A stretch of DNA of 64,000 nucleotides, from assembly GCA_038212445.1 (NCBI GenBank), contig JBBQUM010000021.1:1-64000 (forward strand). Direction: 5' to 3'. A program made the translations under genes and the position numbers. The notes under the pieces were generated by a model. It was not told where the DNA came from. It searched no databases and worked only from the letters and a program-made list of their open reading frames with translations. This document shows positions 1 through 10,973 of this stretch, piece after piece; positions within the stretch are counted from its first letter, which is position 1, and every line of letters begins with the position of its first letter. The stretch comes from TMP-7 sp038212445. Its GTDB lineage: Bacteria > Acidobacteriota > Terriglobia > Bryobacterales > Bryobacteraceae.

Positions 1-619
1 CGCAGAACAGACCCTTGGTTTCGATTACCGCCCGCAGCGCCACCATCACCGTCCGGCTGGACTCCTCCTCCACCAGTTGCGCGTAGTAAATCTCTTTCGT
101 CGCATCGTCCAGAATCACTATCAGGTCGTACCATCGCTCATCACAAAACCACTGGTGTTGGCTCCCGTCAATATGCAGCAACATGCCGGCTAGCGGCCTC
201 GGCTCTCGCCTCCGCCGGTGCTTTGCCCGCTTACCCCGGCGCGCTACCAGCCCGGCACCTTGCAACGCCTTCTGCACCCAGGTGTAGCTCAGGTGGATGT
301 CATGCAACGCCTCCAACTTCTCGTGAAAGTGCCGCATATTCAGATCGTAGTAGGTCTCCTGATACAGCTTCAGCACCCTCTCCACCGTCGCCAATGGCAC
401 CCGCCTGCGGCTCGGCTTCCCTCTCCGCCCGTCGGCCAACCCCGCATACCCACCCGTCTCCAGCCGCTCCCGCCACCGTCTCATTGTTCGGTCGCTGACC
501 CCGATGATCTCTGCTGCGCTCCACCACGTGATCTTCTTCGCCATCGCTTTCAGCAGCACGTCTTGTAGCTTCATCATCCGCTCCACTTCCGCGGCAGAAT
601 AAAGCGTGTTTGGGTTCAC
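1..619 (-). mobile_element. ISNCY-type transposase, 5' part, cut by window edge
   Basis: The minus strand is open from about 619 (GTG) or 577 (ATG-ATG) to the window edge. An N-terminal helix-turn-helix (WWSAAEIIGVSDRTMRRWRE) is followed by a basic linker and then the start of a DDE-type catalytic domain (HIDGSQHQWF, LIVILDDATKEIYYAQLVEEES). This is the pattern of ISNCY/ISDol1-type transposases as I know them. The remaining catalytic residues and the far IS end lie outside the window. The gene is uninterrupted as far as it can be read, so the element may be intact. The element end is probably between about 640 and 710, directly upstream of the threonine dehydrogenase gene. Start choice is uncertain: GTG 619 adds a short N-terminal segment (NPNTLYSAAEVER) that family members often carry. 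Confidence 0.85.
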
Positions 620-652
620 CCATCCAGCTTGCCTCCGCCGCTTTGCTCGAGC

Positions 653-692
653 GGACACATCATGTGTGAACTCAACCGGACAGATCACATAC
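653..692. repeat. Repeated motif at the probable IS end
   Basis: Two related motifs, GGACACATCATGTG (653-666) and GGACAGATCACATAC (678-692), lie 25 bp apart between the transposase start and the next gene. Such short repeated sites are typical of transposase-binding subterminal repeats. The other element end is not visible, so the terminal inverted repeat and target duplication cannot be confirmed. Confidence 0.35.
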
Positions 693-739
693 TAGCGACA
701 TCCTGTTCTACACAGTTCAAGTTCGATATCGTGGGACTT

Positions 740-1792
740 ATGGCGTTCCCCACGAAGATGAAAGCGCTCGTTAAGAGTAAAGCCGAACCGGGCCTGTGGC
801 TCGAGGAAGTTCCTGTCCCAACGTACGGGATCAATGACGTATTGATTCGGGTGGATCGGGCCTCAATTTGCGGTACGGACCTCCACATTCAAAAGTGGGA
901 TGCCTGGGCGGCCAAGACCATACCGGTACCGATGGTGATCGGCCACGAGTTTGTGGGTGAGATCGCTGCCGTTGGCGCGAATGTATCGGATTTCCACCCG
1001 GGACAGTTGGTGAGCGCGGAAGGACATGTCGTATGCGGACGCTGCCGCAATTGCCTGGCCGGCCGCCGGCATCTCTGCGCGCATACAAGCGGAGTCGGAG
1101 TTAACCGCCCTGGCGCGTTTGCCGAGTATATCGTCGTGCCGATGAATAACGTCTGGGCCCACAAGCCGGACATCGATCGCGACGTAGCGTCGATCTTCGA
1201 TCCGTTCGGAAATGCAGTGCACACTGCATTAACTTTCCCGGTGTTAGGCGAGGACGTGTTGATTACGGGCGCGGGTCCGATCGGACTCATGGGTGCGGCA
1301 GTGGCCAAACACGCGGGCGCACGTTACGTAGTTGTGACTGACGTGAATCCGTGGCGGCTCGAACTGGCGCGCTCAATGGGCGTAACTCTGGCGGTGAACC
1401 CGCGTGAAACGAACTTGCGTGACGCCCAGAAACAGCTCGGAATGAGCGAAGGCTTTGACGTTGGACTGGAGATGTCGGGCAGTCCCGACGCGTTCCGCGA
1501 CATGCTTGGAAACATGTGCCACGGCGGCCGGATTGCCATGCTGGGAATTCCGTCCGAACCGATTTCGATCGATTGGAACACCGTGATCTTCAACATGATC
1601 ACGATCAAGGGAATTTACGGTCGTGAAATGTACGAGACTTGGTACAAGATGACGGTCATGCTCGAAAGCGGACTCAACATCAAGCCAGTGATCACGCACC
1701 GGTTTCCGTACACGCAGTTCCAGGACGGCTTCGATGTGATGCTCTCGGGACAGGCGGGCAAAGTCATCCTCGATTGGCGCGCCAGCTCATAG
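740..1792 (+). CDS. tdh: L-threonine 3-dehydrogenase
   Basis: This is a zinc-dependent medium-chain dehydrogenase that oxidises L-threonine with NAD+ to 2-amino-3-ketobutyrate in the cytoplasm. The protein of about 350 residues follows the Escherichia coli Tdh pattern almost throughout: catalytic zinc site (ASICGTDLHI, GHEFVGE), structural zinc cysteines (CGRCRNCLAGRRHLC), the family signature GVGVNRPGAFAEY, the Rossmann motif GAGPIGLMG and a C-terminal GQAGKVIL. The start is taken at ATG 740. ATG 758 (MKALVKSK) matches the usual family N-terminus and is equally possible. The partner ligase gene kbl is not adjacent. An insertion element ends roughly 50-100 bp upstream and may have changed the promoter. 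The next gene follows after 27 bp. Confidence 0.95.
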   Translation: MAFPTKMKALVKSKAEPGLWLEEVPVPTYGINDVLIRVDRASICGTDLHIQKWDAWAAKTIPVPMVIGHEFVGEIAAVGANVSDFHPGQLVSAEGHVVCGRCRNCLAGRRHLCAHTSGVGVNRPGAFAEYIVVPMNNVWAHKPDIDRDVASIFDPFGNAVHTALTFPVLGEDVLITGAGPIGLMGAAVAKHAGARYVVVTDVNPWRLELARSMGVTLAVNPRETNLRDAQKQLGMSEGFDVGLEMSGSPDAFRDMLGNMCHGGRIAMLGIPSEPISIDWNTVIFNMITIKGIYGREMYETWYKMTVMLESGLNIKPVITHRFPYTQFQDGFDVMLSGQAGKVILDWRASS

Positions 1793-1819
1793 CGCCGAAG
1801 GCTGTGAAAGAATAGCCAC

Positions 1820-3244
1820 GTGGAACTAACATTTTGGGGCGCGGCGCGTACCGTGACGGGCTCGATGCACGAGTTGACCGTGGCGGGGAAAAACTACCTG
1901 CTCGACTGCGGACAGTATCAAGGAAGGCGGCAGGAGGCGCGGGAGCGAAATGCGAATTTGCCGTTTCTGGGGTCGGCGATAAGTGCCTTAATGTTGTCGC
2001 ACGCGCACATCGATCACAGCGGCAATCTGCCGATGCTGGTTAAACGCGGCTTTAGCGGCCCTATCTTTACCTCGGCAGGCACCGCCGACCTTTGCGTTCC
2101 GATGCTGGCCGACACGGCGCATATCCAGGAGATGGACGCCATATTCCTGAACAAGCGTCTGGCTCGACGCCGCCTGCTCGACCCTATGGCGCGCGGCGGC
2201 GGCGCGGAAGTTCAGCCGTTGTTCACAACTGCTGATGCCGAAGCGGTCCACCCTCTTGTCCGTCAGGTGGCGTTACATACTCCGACCGAGGTGGGTCCAG
2301 GAGTGCAGTACACAAGCTATGGCGCCGGCCACATGCTTGGATCGACGTCGATCGTCGTCCATGCCACCGAAAACGGGAAAACCGTCAGGCTGGCTTTTTC
2401 AGGAGATGTCGGTCGCGTGGGACTGCCCGTGATCACCGACCCGGAAGAGATGCCGCCGGCTGATTACCTGATCTGCGAGAGCACCTACGGAGACCGTTTG
2501 CATCAGGACTTGGGTCCCGTAAAGACGAAGCTGGCGGATGTCATAAACCGCACGGCTAACCGTGGGGGCAAGATTATCGTACCGGCATTCGCGGTGGGCA
2601 GGACCCAGCAACTCGTCCTGCTGATGCATGAACTGGTGAACGAAAACGCCATCCCCAACATTCCGATCTTCGTGGATAGTCCGCTGGCGGTGAATGTTAC
2701 CGAGATTTTCCGGAAGCACGCCGAGTTGTGGGACGAGGAAACGATCGCGGCGGCGGCCGACGGACAGGACCCCTTCGGATTTAAGCGCCTACGCTACATC
2801 CGCGACGTGCAGGAGTCCAAAGCGTTGAACGACCTGCATGGCCCCTTTATGGTGATCAGCGCTTCTGGAATGTGCGAAGCAGGTCGTATCCTGCATCATC
2901 TGAAGAACAACGTGGAGAATCCGAGAAACACGGTTTTGATCACTGGCTTCCAGGCAGAGAACACGCTTGGGCGGAAGATCGTAAACAAGCAGCGTGAACT
3001 CAACATCCTCGGCGATGTTTTGCAGCTCAGAGCCGAGGTCGCCAAGATTAACGAACTCAGTGGACACGCCGACCAGAAGGAACTGCTGGATTGGATCAAG
3101 CCCATGGCGGCAACCCTGAAAGGCGTGTTTCTGGTTCATGGTGAATTGCCGGCTCAGCAGGCGCTGGCCAAGGCAATTCAGGAACGGTACGGACTGCCGG
3201 TGGAGATTCCGGCGCGTGGACAGAGCTTTCCGCTGACGGCTTAG
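1820..3244 (+). CDS. MBL-fold beta-CASP RNA-processing-type metallohydrolase
   Basis: The protein has 474 residues and a GTG start. It belongs to the metallo-beta-lactamase/beta-CASP group that includes CPSF73-like and archaeal aCPSF-like nucleases. The zinc motif SHAHIDHSG lies near residue 60, a GHMLGS histidine follows, then a central beta-CASP insert (STYGDR, FAVGRTQQL, SASGMCEAGR) and a C-terminal GHAD histidine motif. By family, it is predicted to cleave or process RNA, acting in the cytoplasm, and no signal peptide is seen. It lies 27 bp after tdh on the same strand and may be co-transcribed. Its stop overlaps the convergent lytic transglycosylase stop by 4 bp. Confidence 0.9.
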   Translation: MELTFWGAARTVTGSMHELTVAGKNYLLDCGQYQGRRQEARERNANLPFLGSAISALMLSHAHIDHSGNLPMLVKRGFSGPIFTSAGTADLCVPMLADTAHIQEMDAIFLNKRLARRRLLDPMARGGGAEVQPLFTTADAEAVHPLVRQVALHTPTEVGPGVQYTSYGAGHMLGSTSIVVHATENGKTVRLAFSGDVGRVGLPVITDPEEMPPADYLICESTYGDRLHQDLGPVKTKLADVINRTANRGGKIIVPAFAVGRTQQLVLLMHELVNENAIPNIPIFVDSPLAVNVTEIFRKHAELWDEETIAAAADGQDPFGFKRLRYIRDVQESKALNDLHGPFMVISASGMCEAGRILHHLKNNVENPRNTVLITGFQAENTLGRKIVNKQRELNILGDVLQLRAEVAKINELSGHADQKELLDWIKPMAATLKGVFLVHGELPAQQALAKAIQERYGLPVEIPARGQSFPLTA

Positions 3245-3888
3245 TCGGCGCCGGAACGCTTCTTATAGTCGGCAATGACGCGGTTCACGTAAGACCGTGT
3301 CTCCGCATACGGCGGTACGCCGTTGTACTTGTCTACTGCCCCCGGCCCGGCGTTGTATGCGGCGAGCGCCTTGGCTACATCGCCGTCATATCTCACTAGC
3401 AGATCGCGGAGGTAGCGTGCGCCGGCCTCGGCATTCTCTTTAGGATTGCGTGGATCGGCGGAGAGTTCAGCGGCAGTGCCGGGCATCAGTTGCATGAGCC
3501 CGATAGCGCCCTTCGGAGACAACGCGTCAGACCGGTAGCCGGACTCAGCGCGCGCAACGCTGTGGACGATCGCCGGAGGTAGACCTGCCTTGACCGCTGC
3601 CTGCTCAATCAGTTGCCGCGGGGTCATGGGTATTTCGACAACCGCAGGAACAGCGACCAGCGCCACTAGGGGCTCGGCCTTCACCGGCGGTGGAGGGACA
3701 TATTCTTCGCGTTCAAATTCAGCGATGGCAGAGTCGGGGAATTCGATCACACCGGAAGACGTATGCAGCCTGACGATACCGCCAACCGCCTCATGACGCT
3801 CCACATGCAACCGTAAACCATTGGTAAGAATAGCGTTCTCGCCTGCGAACAGCGGTACAACGAGCGCACATGCGAGTACGATTTTCAT
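3241..3888 (-). CDS. Lytic transglycosylase (SLT domain), exported
   Basis: This 215-residue protein has a short signal peptide (MKIVLACALVVPLFAG). Residues about 20-60 form a small beta-rich segment resembling the N-terminal region of acidobacterial SLT proteins. A proline-rich linker follows, then a C-terminal SLT domain from about residue 90. The catalytic glutamate is in ARAESGYR, followed by GAIGLMQLMPGTA, NAEAGARYL and ALAAYNAGPGAV, which are the classical goose-lysozyme-like motifs. It would cleave peptidoglycan in the periplasm by forming 1,6-anhydromuropeptides. It is convergent with the beta-CASP gene and lies just downstream of the M14 peptidase gene on the same strand. Confidence 0.92.
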   Translation of the reverse strand: MKIVLACALVVPLFAGENAILTNGLRLHVERHEAVGGIVRLHTSSGVIEFPDSAIAEFEREEYVPPPPVKAEPLVALVAVPAVVEIPMTPRQLIEQAAVKAGLPPAIVHSVARAESGYRSDALSPKGAIGLMQLMPGTAAELSADPRNPKENAEAGARYLRDLLVRYDGDVAKALAAYNAGPGAVDKYNGVPPYAETRSYVNRVIADYKKRSGAD

Positions 3889-3941
3889 TCGCTACTATCC
3901 AGTATGACGTAACCGTCAAGCGGGGCGTGTAGGATGAACGG

Positions 3942-6935
<2,994 letters not shown>

Positions 6936-6944
6936 AATCGCTAT

Positions 6945-7412
6945 ATGATAGCGGAAACCCAAAGAAAAGAAGTCGAGCGTTACAGGCGGACGCTGAAGCG
7001 ATCCTGGGCTGGCCTTGCATGGCATGGTCCTTCGCTGGAACAGGCATTGGAGGGAGTGACACCGGAGATCGCGGCGCGAACGCCTGCAGCCGGCGAGCAC
7101 TCGATTTGGGAGTTGACCCGGCATATTGCGCTCTGGACACGAGTGGTCCTCGAGACAATCGAAGGGACGCCGTATCCGACTTTGGAGCCGCCGGCGGATT
7201 GGCCGAAGCCTTCTGGATCCTCGTCAGATGCAGTCGTGGAATTGGAGCGTGAGGAGACGGCGCTGATAACCGCGTTAAAGACGTTCCCGGACAGCCGGCT
7301 CGACGAGATGGTCACAGAACGTAAGGGCTACACCTTCGCGGTGATGGTGGAGGGCTTGATCGAGCACAACGCCTATCACTCCGGGCAGATAGTGATTCTT
7401 AGGAGCAGATAG
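6945..7412 (+). CDS. DinB-family four-helix protein
   Basis: This 155-residue cytoplasmic protein is of the DinB/YfiT type. Helical metal-site motifs are visible: ELTRHIALW (His near residue 65) and GLIEHNAYHSGQI near the C-terminus. Many members bind a divalent metal, and some are thiol-dependent S-transferases; the substrate here is unknown. ATG 6945 is preferred because it fits the family length, although it sits 9 bp from the divergent M14 start. The last codons are changed by a 20-bp tandem duplication at 7385-7421. Without it the gene would end ILKK instead of ILRSR. Confidence 0.85.
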   Translation: MIAETQRKEVERYRRTLKRSWAGLAWHGPSLEQALEGVTPEIAARTPAAGEHSIWELTRHIALWTRVVLETIEGTPYPTLEPPADWPKPSGSSSDAVVELEREETALITALKTFPDSRLDEMVTERKGYTFAVMVEGLIEHNAYHSGQIVILRSR

Positions 7413-7421
7413 TGATTCTTA
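7385..7421. repeat. 20-bp-period tandem duplication at DinB 3' end
   Basis: The 17-base string GCAGATAGTGATTCTTA occurs at 7385-7401 and again at 7405-7421, with a period of 20 bp. The unit is not a multiple of three, so it creates a new in-frame TAG within the second copy. It looks like a recent slippage event with little effect on the protein. Confidence 0.9.
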
Positions 7422-7474
7422 AGAAATGATCGAGGCGGCGGAATCCGCGGGCTGGCTCCGCCGCCGCTGCGATC

Positions 7475-8782
7475 CTACAACTTCGTGGGAACTTCGAACC
7501 CCTTGCGGTAGACGCGCGACAGATACTTATTGGCCTCAGCGTCACCGACAATCTGCATCTTTTCCGAATCGAACTGAACCGAGCGTCCCACACGGTAGCT
7601 GATGTTGGCCAGGTGCATGAGGACCACCGAAATCGCGCCTTCCTCGATGGGATTATTCTGATCTTCCTTCTTGCGTGAGCGGACAACGTCAATGAAGTTC
7701 TGCCAGTTGCTGGCGCTTTGGTTGAGCGCCGGGCCAGGCTGCTGGTCCTTGCCAAGGAACGAGTAGTAGTTGCTATAGCCTTCGAGCGCGAGATATCCCT
7801 TGGATCCGTACCAGACATTCCCTACTGTGTTGGGATCCTTCTTGGCTCCGTTATCACCAATCTTGGCCTCGTGATTGGACATCCAGTGACGGACCTCGAA
7901 GGTCAAAATGCGTTTCTTGCCGCCGTCGTTGAACTCGAAGGTGGAGACCATTGTGTTCGGCGTTTCCTGGTCGTCGTCGAACATGAAATGACCGCCGACA
8001 GAGCTTACGCGCGTGGGATACTTCACGCCGAGTCCCCATCGGGCGATGTCCATTTCGTGGATGCCCTGGTTGCCGATGTCACCGTTGCCGTAGTCCCAGA
8101 ACCAATGCCAGTTGTAATGGAAGCGGTTCTCGGTGAACTCGTGAAGCGGAGCGGGTCCGAGCCACAGATCATAGTGGACGCCATCCGGAACCGGCTTCAC
8201 CGGCTTACGGCCGATGGTGTCGCGCCACTTGTAGCAGAGTCCGCGCGCCATGTAGATATCGCCGATCAGCCCTTCGCGCATCTGCTTGACGCCTTCGATC
8301 GCACCGGGATTTGAGCGGGCGTTGACTCCGTGCTGGACAATCTTGCCGTATTTATGCGCGGCAGCTACGATCTGTTTGCACTCGAAAATATTGTGCGAGC
8401 ACGGCTTCTCGACATAGACATCCTTGCCGGCTTGCAACGACCAAATGGTTTGGAGTGTGTGGTTGTGATTGGGCGTGGCAATCGAAATCGCGTCGATGGA
8501 CTTATCTTCGAGCAACTTCCGGAGGTCAGTATAGCGGGCCGGCTTTTTTCCGGAAGCCTTCTCCACCATCGCCAGGCGATCGTCCAGGATCGATTCGTCG
8601 ATATCGCAAATGGCGGCAATCTCGACGTTCTTCATGCGCCCGTACTGTTGGAGGTGGGATCGCCCCTGCCCGCGCACTCCCACGCATGCCACCCGGACGG
8701 TGTCATTGGCGCTAGCCAATTGCGGGCGCATTAAGGCGCCGGCGGCCGCGGCAGAACTCATCAGAAAATGTCGACGTTCCAT
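7475..8782 (-). CDS. Gfo/Idh/MocA-family oxidoreductase, exported type
   Basis: The 435-residue protein has an N-terminal RRHFLMSSAAAAGA leader resembling a twin-arginine signal. The Rossmann fold follows (VRVACVGVRGQGRSHLQQ) with the family motif YVEKPCSHN and the C-terminal region NQGIHEMDIARWGLG. These enzymes use a tightly held NAD(P) to oxidise or epimerise sugars and inositols, and Tat-exported members are frequent in Acidobacteriota and Planctomycetes. The substrate cannot be told from sequence. The gene stands alone between two DinB genes on the opposite strand. Confidence 0.92.
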   Translation of the reverse strand: MERRHFLMSSAAAAGALMRPQLASANDTVRVACVGVRGQGRSHLQQYGRMKNVEIAAICDIDESILDDRLAMVEKASGKKPARYTDLRKLLEDKSIDAISIATPNHNHTLQTIWSLQAGKDVYVEKPCSHNIFECKQIVAAAHKYGKIVQHGVNARSNPGAIEGVKQMREGLIGDIYMARGLCYKWRDTIGRKPVKPVPDGVHYDLWLGPAPLHEFTENRFHYNWHWFWDYGNGDIGNQGIHEMDIARWGLGVKYPTRVSSVGGHFMFDDDQETPNTMVSTFEFNDGGKKRILTFEVRHWMSNHEAKIGDNGAKKDPNTVGNVWYGSKGYLALEGYSNYYSFLGKDQQPGPALNQSASNWQNFIDVVRSRKKEDQNNPIEEGAISVVLMHLANISYRVGRSVQFDSEKMQIVGDAEANKYLSRVYRKGFEVPTKL

Positions 8783-8865
8783 TGAAAATACTCCTCGGAC
8801 CTTGCCTGGTTAGGCGGACGACTATACTATATCGAAGGGAACGACGATAGGAGAGACTCAAAGTT

Positions 8866-9375
8866 ATGAATCCAGACAACGCAAAAGTAATTATGGAGTT
8901 TGTGGCGGACTGCATTGATCGTGAAGCCGCCACCACCAAGAAAGTGCTGGCTAGCGTACCGGAAGGTAAAGGAGATTATTGTCCGGATCCGAAGTCGATG
9001 AAGTCATTGGATCTGGCGTGGCACATCGCCTCCGCCGAACTGTTCTTCATGAAGGGCATCGCGGATGGCGCCTTCGTGCCGGATGGATCAAAGCGTCCCG
9101 AAGAGTTGTCGACCGGAGCGAAAATCGCGGACTGGTACGCAGCCCAGACGCCGAAAGCCAGCGCCCGGCTGAAGGCAATGAACGGCGAGGATTGTGCCAA
9201 AATCCTTGACTTCATGGGCATGTTTCAGATGCCGGCGTTCGCGTTCGCGCAGATTTCCCTGACCCACGCGATTCATCATCGCGGACAACTGGCCGCCTAC
9301 TTGCGGCCGATGGGTGCGAAGGTTCCGGGTATTTACGGACCAAGCGGTGACGAGCCGCTGGCAGCCAAAGCGTAA
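8866..9375 (+). CDS. DinB-family four-helix protein
   Basis: This 169-residue DinB protein carries conserved helical histidines: DLAWHIASAELF near residue 50 and THAIHHRGQLAAYLRPMG near residue 140, which form the usual three-His metal site. No signal peptide is seen. The start ATG 8866 follows a GGAGAG ribosome-binding site. Function is unknown; the family includes metal-dependent thiol transferases. It converges on the selenoprotein gene, with stops 1 bp apart. Confidence 0.88.
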   Translation: MNPDNAKVIMEFVADCIDREAATTKKVLASVPEGKGDYCPDPKSMKSLDLAWHIASAELFFMKGIADGAFVPDGSKRPEELSTGAKIADWYAAQTPKASARLKAMNGEDCAKILDFMGMFQMPAFAFAQISLTHAIHHRGQLAAYLRPMGAKVPGIYGPSGDEPLAAKA

Positions 9376-9376
9376 T

Positions 9377-9925
9377 CTACTTCTTAGGAGAGGCCTTCAG
9401 CGCAGATGCGGGAGGCTTCTCCGCCACTATTTTGTCGATCTCCGCCCGAATCTTCGCCGTCATATCCCCACTCTGGAAAAACGGCTCCGATCCCATAAAC
9501 TGACTTCTCACGTTGTAATTCCGGTCGATGAAGAAAATGATCGGCACGGAAGGGCGCATATCGGGCGTGTACTGCGCGAAATTCGCAACCACCGTTGGAT
9601 CGACGACACCCACCGGGAAACCCGGACTGTAGGTATTGATGAACTCCGTCAGTTTCTGCGCTGCGTCCTGATTGATGGCGCCTTCGATTATCTGGACACC
9701 TTTGGCCGCGTACTGCTTTTGGATGCCACTCAGAACCTGAGTGGTGGATTGGCAGTGCGGTCAACCAGTGAGAATGAAGGCAAAGACAATCACCTTCCCC
9801 TTGTATTGTGAAAGAGAGACCTGTCCGAACGGAAGCTTGATAACGATATCGCCGGCGGGACGGGGTAAATTAACCGCGAAAGCGGACGTTGCAAGTAGGG
9901 CGAAGGCAAGAAGGCGTCGTGTCAT
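9377..9925 (-). CDS. Selenocysteine-containing TlpA/thioredoxin-like protein (UxxC), TGA read-through
   Basis: Reading from ATG 9925 through an in-frame TGA (9763-9761) gives a continuous 182-residue protein. A signal peptide (MTRRLLAFALLATSAFA) is followed by a thioredoxin-like fold whose active site reads ILTG-U-P-H-C (Sec55, Cys58). The TGA falls exactly on the first catalytic cysteine. The paralogue directly upstream (9928-10431) has C-R-A-C there and aligns from end to end (VNLPRPAGD, TQVLSGI, PVGVVDP, IRAEIDK), so both sides of the TGA are clearly coding. A perfect hairpin lies just downstream. The predicted role is an exported thiol/selenol oxidoreductase or peroxidase-type enzyme; its partner is unknown. 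Only 2 bp separate it from the upstream gene, so the two share an operon. The alternative, a pseudogene by nonsense mutation, is unlikely given the position and the hairpin. Confidence 0.85.
9726..9744 (-). promoter_or_regulatory. Predicted bacterial SECIS hairpin
   Basis: On the minus strand, an 8-bp perfect stem (CCACTCAG with CTGAGTGG) encloses the loop GTT. The loop begins 24 bases after the TGA. Bacterial SECIS elements sit immediately 3' of the UGA, with an apical loop about 16-37 bases away and a G among its first bases, which SelB recognises. The cysteine-encoding paralogue has no comparably strong hairpin at the equivalent place. Confidence 0.8.
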
Positions 9926-9927
9926 GG

Positions 9928-10431
9928 CTATTTTAGGTATTTATCTATTTCGGCTCGAATATTTTTGGCTCTGTCGCCTTGGCTCATGATCGGGTCGGCG
10001 CCGAAGTACATCGCGCGGAACTGACCATTGCGATCGACAAAAATCAGCATCGGCGTGGTGGGACGCATTGCCTCGGTGACCTGGGTGAACGAAATCACCT
10101 TATCCGGTTCGATGACGCCCACCGGATACGACGGAGTATAGGTACGAATGAACTCGTTGATGTTCAGCGCCGAATCCGGGTCAAACGCGGCGCCGAGAAT
10201 GATGACGCCCTTCGGCATGTAGTCTTTGTAAACACCGCTGAGTACGCGGGTGACTTCCTGGCAGGCCCGGCAGTTGGTGTGGATGAAGTTCACCACAACC
10301 ACCTTGCCGCGATACATCGACAACATCTGCGGACCAGTGGGGGTCTTGATTGTTAGATCGCCCGCAGGCCGCGGGACGTTGACGCCGAACGCGGCGGCAG
10401 ACAAAAGGACGAAAGTAAGAAGACTTCGCAT
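9928..10431 (-). CDS. TlpA/thioredoxin-like exported protein (CxxC)
   Basis: This 167-residue protein has a signal peptide (MRSLLTFVLLSAAAFG) and a thioredoxin-like domain with the active site NFIHTNCRACQEV. Further family motifs are RGKVVVVNF and TPMLIFVDRNGQ, the latter containing the cis-proline region. It is probably a periplasmic or lipid-facing redox protein of the TlpA/SCO type. It is a tandem duplicate of the downstream selenocysteine version. Its start overlaps the stop of the upstream DinB gene by one base, and the three genes form one operon. Confidence 0.9.
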   Translation of the reverse strand: MRSLLTFVLLSAAAFGVNVPRPAGDLTIKTPTGPQMLSMYRGKVVVVNFIHTNCRACQEVTRVLSGVYKDYMPKGVIILGAAFDPDSALNINEFIRTYTPSYPVGVIEPDKVISFTQVTEAMRPTTPMLIFVDRNGQFRAMYFGADPIMSQGDRAKNIRAEIDKYLK

Positions 10432-10949
10432 TATTTTTTCGTAGTTGCGCGGGCGCTGGACGGAGGCACGATACCTTTGGTCCGCATATAGCCCACGAGA
10501 TTTCCGTAGTGTTCGTTGAGACCGGTGACGAGACCGATCATGGGAGTGATTGGGTAGAGTTTGCGGTCGCCGATTGAGACCTCAGTGGCGGCCTTCTTGT
10601 CGTCCATAACCTTGAACGCGGCGTCGCAGTATTCGAGCGATTCGCGGATGGAGCGGACCAGGTCGGCTTTCGAGGTTAGGCCGTGGAGGGCAGCAGCGGT
10701 AGGAGGAGCGGCCACACCCTGCATGGCGGCGCAACTGTTATAAGCGAGGACCGCGGTGTGAGAGATCCATTCGCCGAAGGGGCGCTGGGCCGGGCTCAGC
10801 TTGTAAGCGTAATCCGCTTCGGGCATTACTTCGGCGGTCTCCACCAAGTTCTGGCGGACACGGCCGTAGCTGCTCTTCACCGTGTCGGTGATTGGATTCT
10901 GCGCACATAGAGGTAATGCTAGCGCCGTGACGACAAGGAAACCCCGCAT
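10431..10949 (-). CDS. Exported DinB-like protein
   Basis: The protein has 172 residues when started at MRGFLVVTALALPLCAQ, where a signal peptide begins; the six-residue longer start at 10967 is less likely. The body is DinB-like (four helices, FGEWISHTAVLAYNSC, GLNEHYGNLVGYMRTKG), with histidines in two of the usual metal-site helices. Exported DinB proteins are common in Acidobacteriota; their function is not known. It is the first gene of an operon with the two thioredoxin-like genes, suggesting a link to thiol redox chemistry, which would fit the thiol-transferase members of this fold. Confidence 0.85.
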   Translation of the reverse strand: MRGFLVVTALALPLCAQNPITDTVKSSYGRVRQNLVETAEVMPEADYAYKLSPAQRPFGEWISHTAVLAYNSCAAMQGVAAPPTAAALHGLTSKADLVRSIRESLEYCDAAFKVMDDKKAATEVSIGDRKLYPITPMIGLVTGLNEHYGNLVGYMRTKGIVPPSSARATTKK

Positions 10950-10973
10950 CCCTCTATCGTAGCCCACGAGCGG

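Noticed and set aside
9384..9764. Minus-strand ORF of 126 codons in another frame over the selenoprotein
   Set aside because: Its translation has no family resemblance, while the TGA-containing frame aligns fully with the adjacent paralogue.
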